A stretch of DNA of 64,000 nt from Micromonospora gifhornensis (GTDB lineage: Bacteria; Actinomycetota; Actinomycetes; Mycobacteriales; Micromonosporaceae). Positions 39,090 through 46,514 of the stretch are shown here, in pieces (the stretch's first letter is position 1; each line of letters starts with the position of its first letter). The position numbers and the translations under genes are program-made. The notes below the pieces were generated by a model. That model had not been told where the DNA came from, searched no databases, and saw only the letters and a program-made list of their open reading frames with translations. The stretch covers positions 1 to 64,000 of the forward strand of contig NZ_BOPA01000011.1 of NCBI RefSeq assembly GCF_016863515.1, written 5' to 3'.

Positions 39090-39746
39090 ATGCCCAGCGC
39101 GGTGCAGGAGACGGCGGTCGAGGAGCGGGCCGCCTCGGCCGAGCCACGGCCGGGGTCCCCGATGCTGCGCTACCTGACCCTCGCCATGACGGCGTTGCTG
39201 CTGCTCGGCATCGGCTGGACGGCCGCCACGCTCTACGCCGGGCGCACGCCGGGCGAGACGTCGGCCGAGGCCGGGTTCGCGCGGGACATGTCCCGCCACC
39301 ACGCCCAGGCGGTGGAGATGGCCATGGTCGCGTACGCCAAGGGCCAGGATCCGGCGGTGCGGCAGATCGGGTACGACATCGCCCTGACCCAGCAGGCCCA
39401 GATCGGTCACATGCAGCGCTGGCTGCAGGAGTGGGACCTGCTGCCGACCGGCTCCCGGCCGGCCATGGAGTGGATGCCCGACGGGGTCACGGTGGACGCC
39501 AACGGCCTGATGCCCGGCATGGCCACCCGCGAGGAGATCGCCAGCCTGCACGAGGCCCAGGGCGCCGAGGTCGACCGCCTCTTCCTCGACCTGATGATCA
39601 AGCACCACATCGGCGGCGTGCACATGGCCGACGGGGTGCTCGACGCCTCCGACCGCCCCGAGGTGGTCCGGATGGCCCAGTCGATGAAGCAGGGGCAGCA
39701 GAAGGAGATCAACGAGTTGCGGAAGCTCCAGCAGGGCGTCGGCTGA
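39090..39746 (+). CDS. DUF305 family four-helix protein with paired His-His motifs
   Basis: 218 residues from ATG 39090, immediately after the DUF3105 stop (TGACATG). An N-terminal transmembrane helix (YLTLAMTALLLLGIGWTAAT) precedes two repeats of a DUF305 half-motif: FARDMSRHHAQAVEMAMV and FLDLMIKHHIGGVHMADGVL. This ferritin-like fold with HH...M residues is proposed to bind metal, possibly copper. It ends in a classic terminator. Confidence 0.92.
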   Translation: MPSAVQETAVEERAASAEPRPGSPMLRYLTLAMTALLLLGIGWTAATLYAGRTPGETSAEAGFARDMSRHHAQAVEMAMVAYAKGQDPAVRQIGYDIALTQQAQIGHMQRWLQEWDLLPTGSRPAMEWMPDGVTVDANGLMPGMATREEIASLHEAQGAEVDRLFLDLMIKHHIGGVHMADGVLDASDRPEVVRMAQSMKQGQQKEINELRKLQQGVG

Positions 39747-39766
39747 CCCCTGTATCCGCGCCTGAC

Positions 39767-39808
39767 CGGTGCCGCCCCGCTCACATCGAGCGGGGCGGCA
39801 CCGTTTTT
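39767..39808 (+). terminator. Rho-independent terminator after the DUF3105-DUF305 operon
   Basis: A perfect 16-bp GC-rich stem (CGGTGCCGCCCCGCTC, loop ACATC) is followed by five T residues. It is the most canonical intrinsic terminator in the window. Confidence 0.93.
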
Positions 39809-39942
39809 CCCGCTGATGACGATCCCTGTCGGCACTCGCCCCAAGGACACCCGGTATCGGGTCCTCCGTCATAGCTTGGTGGCATAAGACCGATTTTCCC
39901 TCTAGGGGTTACTTAGAGAGAAGTGCACTCGTTGTCCAGGAC

Positions 39943-40635
39943 GTGGGGGTTGCACTCAGAGACGCACGGCGTTCCGTCACCAGCTGGTGCCGGCGCCACA
40001 CCATCGGCGGTGACGGGACGGTGGCAGCCGTCCGTCGCGGACAGCGGCAGGGTGAGCCGGGATCGCTCAGCCGCGAACAGGAGCTGGAACTCATCGACAC
40101 CCTGCGGGGCGTCCACCCCGACGAGTTCGGCCTGGACGAGGAGCTGTGGACCCGACAGAGCCTCCAGGCTCTGATCCAGCAGCACTTCGGGCTGACCATG
40201 GAGAACGGCGCGGTCGGGGCGTACCTGCGGGCCTGGGGGTTGGGTCCCCGCGAGCCCCGCGAGCGGGCCTGCGGCCTCTGCGTCGGCGCGGTCGAGCGCT
40301 GGGTACGCAGCGAGTACCCGGCGATCACCCGGGCCGCCCAGGAGCACCTCGCCGAGGTCTACTGGCTCGGCCGGGTACGGCTGCGGGGCACGATGCCGGC
40401 CGCCGACGTGATCTCCGCCGTCTCGTCCCGGGGACGGGTCCGCTTCATGATCACCACGCCGTCGCTCGACCCGGCGCTGCCCCGGGACTTCGTCCTGCGG
40501 CTCAGCGGTGCCGAGCAGCGGACCGTACACCTGATCGTGGACGGCTCCTGGGCGCGCAACGAATGGCCCCGCCGGCTGCCCCGACGCATCGTGCCGCACC
40601 CGCTGCCGAGCTGCGGCCGCACCGCCGCCGCCTGA
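39943..40635 (+). CDS. Probable domesticated IS630-type transposase (winged-helix plus remnant DDE domain)
   Basis: 230 residues from GTG 39943, the only start in frame upstream of the domain. The N-terminal half resembles the second HTH of IS630 transposases: LSREQELELIDTLRG, DEFGLDEELWTRQSLQALIQ, then FGLTMENGAVGAYLRAWGL. The C-terminal half aligns by eye with the DDE domain: VISAVSSRGRVRFMITTPS and RTVHLIVDGSWARNEWPRRL. The first catalytic Asp-Glu (usually xDE after VYFL) reads YWLGRVRLRG, so it is probably inactive. No terminal inverted repeats were found. It may now be a DNA-binding regulator. Confidence 0.65.
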   Translation: MGVALRDARRSVTSWCRRHTIGGDGTVAAVRRGQRQGEPGSLSREQELELIDTLRGVHPDEFGLDEELWTRQSLQALIQQHFGLTMENGAVGAYLRAWGLGPREPRERACGLCVGAVERWVRSEYPAITRAAQEHLAEVYWLGRVRLRGTMPAADVISAVSSRGRVRFMITTPSLDPALPRDFVLRLSGAEQRTVHLIVDGSWARNEWPRRLPRRIVPHPLPSCGRTAAA

Positions 40636-40770
40636 CCTCGACCACCCGATTGACCAGGGCCTGAATCGGTCTCGGCACGGACCCGCACCCGACCGGAAGC
40701 GTGATCACGGACGGACGGGTACCGATTCGGCGATTCAAGGAGGAGTTTGCTAGTCTTCTCCAGTCGCTGA

Positions 40771-40842
40771 GCCCCCGTAGCTCAGGGGATAGAGCACCGC
40801 CCTCCGGAGGCGGGGGCGCAGGTTCGAATCCTGCCGGGGGCA
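40771..40842 (+). tRNA. tRNA-Arg (anticodon CCG)
   Basis: A full cloverleaf can be drawn: acceptor GCCCCCG / CGGGGGC, D stem GCTC/GAGC, anticodon stem CCGCC/GGCGG with loop CTCCGGA (anticodon CCG at 40804-40806), a 4-nt variable loop, T stem GCAGG/CCTGC with loop TTCGAAT, and discriminator A. CCA is not encoded. It reads CGG arginine codons. Confidence 0.97.
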
Positions 40843-40888
40843 CACTTGCTAGCAAGGATTCGCTCAGCGCGAGATCGATCAGCGCGAC

Positions 40889-40924
40889 AAGGCCGCCGAC
40901 CAGGGAAATCCGGTCAGCGGCCTT
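40889..40924 (+). terminator. Probable tRNA-Arg terminator
   Basis: AAGGCCGCCGACC and GGTCAGCGGCCTT form a 13-bp stem with one mismatch and a 10-nt loop, ending in TTT, about 47 nt after the tRNA. Confidence 0.65.
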
Positions 40925-41007
40925 TACCGTTTCCGGCCACCGTTGCCTGAACGCCTGCGCCGCGAATGGTGTCCGCCCAGTTCAGAGGCGGCTCATACAC
41001 TTCCCTG

Positions 41008-41571
41008 ATGCAAGATGATCATGATGTGATCGAGCGGACGGCACGAGCCGCCGCCGACGGGGACCGGGATGCGCTGGAGGCGCTGCTCGCCCAGGTGCGG
41101 CCGGAGGTGCTGCGGCTCTGCGGGCGGTTCCTGCCCAACCGGGAGGACGCCGAGGAAGCCTGCCAGGACACGCTGCTCGCGCTGGCCACCGGCATCGGGT
41201 CGTTCGACGGGCGCTCGTCCTTCCGGACCTGGCTCTACCGGGTCGCGGCCAACCGGTCCCGCTCGACCTATCAGGCACTGCGACGTCGGTGGATGGTCGA
41301 GACCGCACGTGCCCTGCCTCCGGAGCGGGCCGATCCCGCTCGTACCAGCGTGATCGCCGGTACCCGGTTGGACCTGCTGGAGGGGCTCGACGCCATCGGC
41401 GCCGACCTCGCGGAGCCGGTGGCGCTGCGGGACGTGATGGGGCTGAGCTACCGCGAGGTCGCCCAACTACTGGGGTTGCCCGAAGGCACCGTGAAGTCCC
41501 GCATTCACGAGGGGCGGCGCCGGCTGCGGGCCCGACTCACCGACGCCGGGCCGCGCGCCAACGACTCCTGA
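41008..41571 (+). CDS. ECF-type RNA polymerase sigma factor
   Basis: 187 residues from ATG 41008. Region 2 reads CGRFLPNREDAEEACQDTLL...FRTWLYRVAANRS. Region 4 has the HTH MGLSYREVAQLLGLPEGTVKSRIHEGRRRL. TACACT sits six bases before the ATG with no Shine-Dalgarno, which suggests a leaderless transcript. No anti-sigma gene with a zinc-binding or transmembrane anti-sigma domain is adjacent; the next gene is a lipoprotein. An in-frame upstream extension to 40966 is less likely. Confidence 0.9.
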   Translation: MQDDHDVIERTARAAADGDRDALEALLAQVRPEVLRLCGRFLPNREDAEEACQDTLLALATGIGSFDGRSSFRTWLYRVAANRSRSTYQALRRRWMVETARALPPERADPARTSVIAGTRLDLLEGLDAIGADLAEPVALRDVMGLSYREVAQLLGLPEGTVKSRIHEGRRRLRARLTDAGPRANDS

Positions 41572-41668
41572 TCATGCTGAGGGCCAGGTCACAGCGGATG
41601 GCCCGAACAACTTCGGCGCGTCAGAGGACCAACACCATGAAGATCCACTGACTCAAGGAGATGACCGC

Positions 41669-42682
41669 ATGCCTCGCCGACCCCTCCGGCGTCTCTCCCA
41701 GGCCATCGCTCTGGCGGTGGCCATCCCGGTGCTCGCGGCCGGATGCGCCACCGAGGAGCCTGTCGCCCCGCTCGACGGTCAACAAGCCGCGGCCAACCTC
41801 GATGCCGAGCCCGAGCCGTCGCCGACGCCGGATGCGCCCGCCCCGCTGGTGGGCTTCACCCCCCGGTCGATCTCGTACCTGAACGCCGAGATCACCGTGA
41901 CCGGGGTGGAGGTGTCCCAGCAGACCCCGCGCAGCTACGGCGACACGACAGGCACCCCCGAGTACGGCGACGCCCACTACGCGTACCTCACGGTGAAGGT
42001 CGCCAACCAGCTCAACTTCACCACCTTCCTCGTCCAGGACGGCGTCTTCCTGGCGCTCGCCACCGACGAACTCATCCCGCTCGACTCCTCGGGCAGCCCG
42101 GCGACCGACGTGATCGCTCCCGGTGCGACCGCCACCGGGTGGTACGCCTTCGAACTGCCCGCCGGGGCAACGTTGGAGGATGCCTCGCTGGTGTTCGGCC
42201 CGGCCGGTCACCGGCAGGAACGTCTGCCGCTGATCGGCGACCTGCCGACGCCGGAATACCCGAAGGCGATCACCGTGGCCTCGCCGGGCACCGTGCTCAC
42301 CGGTAACAGCGGCTGTCCGCTGACAGTCGAGGTGGAGGAGGCGTACCTGGCCCACTGGGTGGGCTTCGACGAGGGCGGCCGCTCGCACACCACCAAGCAG
42401 GCCGAGGCCGGTCGGCTCAAGCTTCACCTCGGGCTCGCGGTCACCGGGCCGGCCAACCGCAGCGGCTGCTTCATCGCCACCGGCAGCGGCGGTGACGTCC
42501 ACCTGATCGTCGACGGCGACCGGCTGGGCGACTACCCCGAGCTGGGCGGCACCACGAACGTCGCCGCCGGGGCCACCGACCGCCAGTACCTCGTCTTCGA
42601 CATCCCCGACTCCGGCCAGGTCGAGATCGAGTGGGGCAGCCTCGGTGGCAAGCAGGTCCGGATCCCGGTGCCGCTGCCCTGA
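41669..42682 (+). CDS. Secreted lipoprotein of unknown function
   Basis: 337 residues. A lipoprotein signal peptide ends in the lipobox VLAAGC (Cys about 26), followed by a Pro/Glu-rich linker (AEPEPSPTPDAPAP). Two beta-rich repeats look like DUF4352/telokin-like domains (AEITVTGVEVSQQTPRSYGD, YAYLTVKVANQLNFTTFLVQ; later LKLHLGLAVTGPANRSGCFI). AGGAG lies eight bases before the ATG. It follows the ECF sigma gene by 97 nt and abuts the convergent kinase gene (1 nt between stops). Not recognised beyond this. Confidence 0.8.
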   Translation: MPRRPLRRLSQAIALAVAIPVLAAGCATEEPVAPLDGQQAAANLDAEPEPSPTPDAPAPLVGFTPRSISYLNAEITVTGVEVSQQTPRSYGDTTGTPEYGDAHYAYLTVKVANQLNFTTFLVQDGVFLALATDELIPLDSSGSPATDVIAPGATATGWYAFELPAGATLEDASLVFGPAGHRQERLPLIGDLPTPEYPKAITVASPGTVLTGNSGCPLTVEVEEAYLAHWVGFDEGGRSHTTKQAEAGRLKLHLGLAVTGPANRSGCFIATGSGGDVHLIVDGDRLGDYPELGGTTNVAAGATDRQYLVFDIPDSGQVEIEWGSLGGKQVRIPVPLP

Positions 42683-42683
42683 G

Positions 42684-44075
42684 TCACCCGGTCACGCGCA
42701 CCCCGGCGAGCAGCGAGTCGACGAAGGTCGTCCCGCCGCCTGCCGGGGGCGCGACCTGCACATACACCAGCCTGCCGCCGTCCGGGGTGAGCCCAGCGGC
42801 CTCGATGACCTCCGGTTTGCCGGAAGAGCAGCCGGTGAACGACGCCACCGTCCAGTCGATGCCCGCCTGGCGGGTGGTACGCACCCCCGACGCCACACAC
42901 TGGGCGTGTTCCCGATCGGTGACGAGCCGGCGCGGGGTGGTCTCGGCGGCCAGCGCAGCGGACGCCCCGACGAACGCACCCGGCACGCCCGGGTCCGCCG
43001 CCCAGCGGTCCGGGTCGGGCGAGATCAGCATCGCCGGCTCCAGTCCACCGTCGGCGTTGCGCTGCCCTGACCAGCCGGAACCGGCGACCCGCCAACCGTC
43101 CGGCAGGCTGACGCTGACCCGCCCACTGGTGTCCGTGCCGGTCTGCGGACCCCGCTGAGACCACGCCCAGGCCGCCCCGCCGATGGTGCCCGCGAGCGTG
43201 AGACAGGCGACGGCCGCCAGCGCGCTCACCATCGCCAGGCGACGCCGGGGCGGCGTGGGAACGCCCGGCTCCGCCACCTCCGACGGCACCGCGAGCGCCT
43301 CGTCGAGCGCTGCGCCGAAAGCCGCCGCGTCCGGGTACCGATCGGCCGGGGAAACAGCGGTCGCGGTGCCCAACACCGCCGCGACAGCTGCGGGCACCTC
43401 CGGCCGCAACCGGAACGTCGTTGCCGGCGGCTGCCCGTCCTGGGACACGGCCAGCAGTGTGACACCGAGACGGCCGAGGCCGTACACGTCGGCACGGGCG
43501 TCCACGATCGCCAGCGGGTCGTCCTGTTCCGGCGCCATGTAGCCGGGGGTACCGGCCCGGGCGGTCAGACCGGACGCGGCCGCGAGCGCCTTGGCCAGGC
43601 CGAGATCGGCGATGAGCACCTGTTCCTCGCCGGTGGCGCGGGTCCGGAACAGCACGTTGCCCGGGGTGATGTCCCGGTGCACGATGTCGCTGTCGTGGAG
43701 CACCGCCACGCCCGCGGCCACCTCGCGCAGCAGCCGAACACTCCGCTCTGCCGGCAACGGTCCGGCGGCGAGGCGGTCGCGCAGGCTACCGCCGTCGGCC
43801 CAGGTCAGCACCGCGTACGGCCGGCCGTCGTCCAGTTCGCCGACCGCGTGCACGCTTACCAGCCGCTCGTGGTCGAGCCGCCACAGCAGCCGAGCCTCCT
43901 GCCGGAACCGTTCGCGTACCCGTAGGTCGTGACTCCAGTTCTCGGCCAGCACCTTGATCGCGACACGCGCGTCGAGTGACTCGTCGTAGCCGAGCCAGAC
44001 GGTGGCGAAGGAGCCGACCCCCAGCAGCCGCTCGATGCGGTAGGAACCGATCCGGGTGGGCTGCACAGCCCGCAC
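42684..44075 (-). CDS. Membrane Ser/Thr protein kinase (PknB-like, no PASTA)
   Basis: 463 residues. Kinase domain at 10-275: glycine loop LLGVGSFATVWLG, ATP lysine in VAIKVLAE, catalytic loop HRDITPGN and activation-segment end GTPGYMAPEQ. Two departures: the usual HRDxKPxN lysine is Thr, and DFG is DLG. A transmembrane helix (ALAAVACLTLAGTIGGAAWA) leads to a ~145-residue extracellular domain with two cysteines (AQCVASG, FTGCSSG), perhaps a sensor. It converges on the lipoprotein gene. Confidence 0.9.
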   Translation of the reverse strand: MRAVQPTRIGSYRIERLLGVGSFATVWLGYDESLDARVAIKVLAENWSHDLRVRERFRQEARLLWRLDHERLVSVHAVGELDDGRPYAVLTWADGGSLRDRLAAGPLPAERSVRLLREVAAGVAVLHDSDIVHRDITPGNVLFRTRATGEEQVLIADLGLAKALAAASGLTARAGTPGYMAPEQDDPLAIVDARADVYGLGRLGVTLLAVSQDGQPPATTFRLRPEVPAAVAAVLGTATAVSPADRYPDAAAFGAALDEALAVPSEVAEPGVPTPPRRRLAMVSALAAVACLTLAGTIGGAAWAWSQRGPQTGTDTSGRVSVSLPDGWRVAGSGWSGQRNADGGLEPAMLISPDPDRWAADPGVPGAFVGASAALAAETTPRRLVTDREHAQCVASGVRTTRQAGIDWTVASFTGCSSGKPEVIEAAGLTPDGGRLVYVQVAPPAGGGTTFVDSLLAGVRVTG

Positions 44076-44106
44076 CGTACCAACCCGTCACGGCCGGCCC
44101 GGTGGC

Positions 44107-44604
44107 TCACCGCGCCTGGAGCAGGCCACGTTCGGTCATGAAGGCACGCAACGTCTCGGCGTCCTCGGCGGACATCAGCCAGCGGGGAATCACTGTCGCC
44201 GGCATCCCGCCGACGTACACGATCCAGAAATCCGGGGTGCCTTTCACCTGGGCGACACCGTCCCAGGCGATGCTCCCGGACTCCGTACCGCTGCGCATCA
44301 GGATCTGCTCATCGGTGATGTCGTAGCTGCCGTCGACGGCGTAGCCGCTGGAGCGGCGTCGGGCCCGCAACTGCAACCACGGCCAGTACAGCATCGCCAG
44401 CAGGCCACCCACGGCCATCGTCACCCAGAACGGCGAGATCAGCTCACCCCAGGACGTCCCCCGCGAGACGGCGAATCCGATCGCTCCGACCGCCGCGAGC
44501 ACCGCGCCGACGTAGCCGTACCTGCGTAGCCGGTCACCGCTGAGCGCAGCGGCCACCCGGCCCGGATAGGTGGGATCTGCGGGGACGTCGAACCGGATGT
44601 GCAC
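44107..44604 (-). CDS. YcxB-like membrane protein
   Basis: 165 residues from GTG 44604. Two transmembrane helices (YGYVGAVLAAVGAIGFAV and PFWVTMAVGGLLAMLYW) are followed by a cytoplasmic YcxB-like/PH-type domain (YDITDEQILMRSGTESGSIAW, VAQVKGTPDFWIVYVGG). TATGGT six bases before the GTG suggests a leaderless transcript. The open frame runs far upstream across the DoxX gene, but that part is a shadow. Function unknown. Confidence 0.8.
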   Translation of the reverse strand: MHIRFDVPADPTYPGRVAAALSGDRLRRYGYVGAVLAAVGAIGFAVSRGTSWGELISPFWVTMAVGGLLAMLYWPWLQLRARRRSSGYAVDGSYDITDEQILMRSGTESGSIAWDGVAQVKGTPDFWIVYVGGMPATVIPRWLMSAEDAETLRAFMTERGLLQAR

Positions 44605-44699
44605 GCCAGAACCATACCGGCGCGCCTGTTCGGCGCTCCGCTGGCCGGTTGCCGCCACCACGGCGGTACGGGAGCGGGGCTGAACGTACCCCCTCAGGT

Positions 44700-44715
44700 C
44701 GGGACCTTGGTCCCG
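44700..44715. promoter_or_regulatory. DosR/DevR-like box upstream of doxX
   Basis: CGGGACC-TT-GGTCCCG is a perfect 16-bp palindrome that closely fits the DosR consensus GGGAC-(T/C)WW-GTCCC type. It is centred about 92 nt before the doxX-like ATG, within the range used by DosR-class activators. No dosR gene is in this window. Confidence 0.5.
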
Positions 44716-44799
44716 GTGCCTTGGGGTGTTCCGGCCCGCGCGGCGCAATGCCCTCCCGGGCGACAGTGGTGGTGACGGAAACAGACACCGGAGGCAACG

Positions 44800-45393
44800 A
44801 TGACCATCCACCACAACACCCAGCGTTCGATCGAGCGGCCCCTTGAGCGGGCGGAGATGCCCGGCTCGATGTTGACCACCACCGCCGCCCGCGCCCTGGC
44901 CGTGCTGCGGGTCGCCACCGGCCTGATCTTCGGCTGGGCGTTCCTGGACAAGATGTTCGGCCTCGGCTACTCGACCCCCACCGAGCGGGCCTGGATCAAC
45001 GGCGGCTCCCCGACCAAGGGCTTCCTGGCCAACGTCGACGTCGGGCCGTTCCAGTCGATCGCCCACTCGATCGCGGGCGCCTGGTGGGCGAACCTGCTGT
45101 TCATGGGGGGTCTGGCCGCCATCGGTATCGCTCTGCTCGCCGGTATCGGCCTGCGCATCGCGGCCGCCTCGGGCAGCCTGATGATGGCGCTGATGTGGCT
45201 GGCCGACTTCCCGCTGGCCCGCTTCAACGCCGCCGGTGACCCGACCGGTTCGACCAACCCGGTTGTCGACTCCCACCTGATGTACGCCCTGGTGCTTGTC
45301 GTCCTTGCCGCCGCGTACGCCGGACACACCTGGGGTCTCGGCCGGCGCTGGGCGCAGCTGCCCTTCGTGCAGCGCAACCGCTGGATGCTCTGA
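44800..45393 (+). CDS. DoxX family membrane protein
   Basis: 197 residues. Four transmembrane helices; DoxX features are ALAVLRVATGLIFGWAFLDK at the start, a WWANLLFMGGLAAIGIALLAGIGLR segment and a C-terminal DSHLMYALVLVVLAAAYAG. Relatives are linked to thiosulfate:quinone oxidoreductase or to redox stress membrane complexes. GGAGG lies five bases before the ATG. A DosR-like palindrome upstream hints at hypoxia or stress control. Confidence 0.85.
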   Translation: MTIHHNTQRSIERPLERAEMPGSMLTTTAARALAVLRVATGLIFGWAFLDKMFGLGYSTPTERAWINGGSPTKGFLANVDVGPFQSIAHSIAGAWWANLLFMGGLAAIGIALLAGIGLRIAAASGSLMMALMWLADFPLARFNAAGDPTGSTNPVVDSHLMYALVLVVLAAAYAGHTWGLGRRWAQLPFVQRNRWML

Positions 45394-45479
45394 CCTTGCT
45401 CGACCCCCGGTGCGCCGGACCGTACCCACGGTCCGGCGCACCGCCATGTCCGCAGCGGGCACCGGCCGATGCGACTGGC

Positions 45480-46445
45480 TCAGTCGGCGGCGGCGCGGCG
45501 GGCGCGGGCGCGGCGGCGGCCCTCGTGCATGGCCTGCACCCGGGGCACCGGAATGGCCCGCCCCTCCTCGATCAGGTCGGCGGGGAGGGACTGCGGTAGC
45601 GGCATCAGGTCCGCCCAGGGGTCACCGTGGGCCAGCAGGCCCGGGACGGTACGGATGGTGAAGTCCCCCGGAGCCACCGACTCCAACTCTTCCCAGGGCA
45701 CCGGGAAGGAGACCGGTACGCCGGGACGCAGCCGGGGACTGTAGACGGAGACCACCGTCGCGCCGCCGGTGCGGGTCGGGTCGATGAAGACCTTGCCGTC
45801 GCGGTCCTCGCGGATGAAGGCGGTGGTGGCCAGCGCCGGATCCAACAGTTGCGCCCGGGCGGCCAGCGCCCGCGTGGCGGCGGCCAACTGCTCGGCGTCC
45901 GGCCCGGGGGCGACCGGAACGAAGACGTGCACGCCCTTGGCGCCGCTGGTCTTCACCGCACCGGCCAGCCCGGCATCGGTGAGCGCCTGCCGGACCAGCA
46001 GGGCCGCGGCCACCCCGACCCCGAAGCTGTCGCCCTCCGGCGGGTCGAGATCGAGAACCAGATGGGTGGGACGGCTCAGGTCGTCGGCCGTGGCCAGGGT
46101 GGGGTGGTACTCGACCGCCCGCTGGTTGGCGAACCAGAGCAGGGTGCGGCGGTCGTCGCAGAGCGCGTACGCGATCTCCCGCCGGGACGCCTCGGCCCAG
46201 ATCGGCACCCGCCGTACCCAGTCCGGGGTGTAGCGGGGCAGGTTCTTCTGCATGAACGGGGGCTGCCCGGGGCGTACCCGGACCACCGACAGCGGCCGGT
46301 TCCGCAGGTGCGGAACGATCCGGTCGGCCATCGCGTCGAGGTAGTCGACCAGGTCACGCTTGACCGCGCCGGACCCGTCGAACAACGCCTGGTCCAGGTT
46401 GGTCAGCGGTACCCCGTCCCGGGTCTCGTCGGCTGCCCCGCTCAC
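45480..46445 (-). CDS. LigD-type primase-polymerase domain protein
   Basis: About 321 residues from GTG 46445 (ATG 46496 is an alternative). Stand-alone version of the archaeo-eukaryotic primase polymerase domain found in LigD, which fills gaps during Ku-dependent end joining. The catalytic acidic motif is LVLDLDPPEGDSFG. Other landmarks are LTNLDQALF, FMQKNLPRYTPDWVRR, AVKTSGAKGVHVFVPV and KVFIDPTRTGGATVVSVYSPR. No ku or ligase gene is adjacent. A role in NHEJ is likely but not proven. Confidence 0.9.
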   Translation of the reverse strand: MSGAADETRDGVPLTNLDQALFDGSGAVKRDLVDYLDAMADRIVPHLRNRPLSVVRVRPGQPPFMQKNLPRYTPDWVRRVPIWAEASRREIAYALCDDRRTLLWFANQRAVEYHPTLATADDLSRPTHLVLDLDPPEGDSFGVGVAAALLVRQALTDAGLAGAVKTSGAKGVHVFVPVAPGPDAEQLAAATRALAARAQLLDPALATTAFIREDRDGKVFIDPTRTGGATVVSVYSPRLRPGVPVSFPVPWEELESVAPGDFTIRTVPGLLAHGDPWADLMPLPQSLPADLIEEGRAIPVPRVQAMHEGRRRARARRAAAD

Positions 46446-46514
46446 CGGACCACCATCGCGGCTCGATGCCCGCCGGTCAACCGCAACGCCACGCATCGCC
46501 GGTCGGCGTGTCGC

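Noticed and set aside
40771..40842. tRNA-Arg as an attachment site of an integrated element
   Set aside because: No integrase, no displaced direct repeat of the tRNA 3' end and no foreign-looking genes nearby.
40701..41018. Plus-strand open frame of 105 codons
   Set aside because: It reads through the tRNA-Arg gene and its terminator; not a protein gene.
45480..46445. Complete NHEJ operon
   Set aside because: Only the polymerase domain gene is here; no ku or ATP-dependent ligase gene is in the window.
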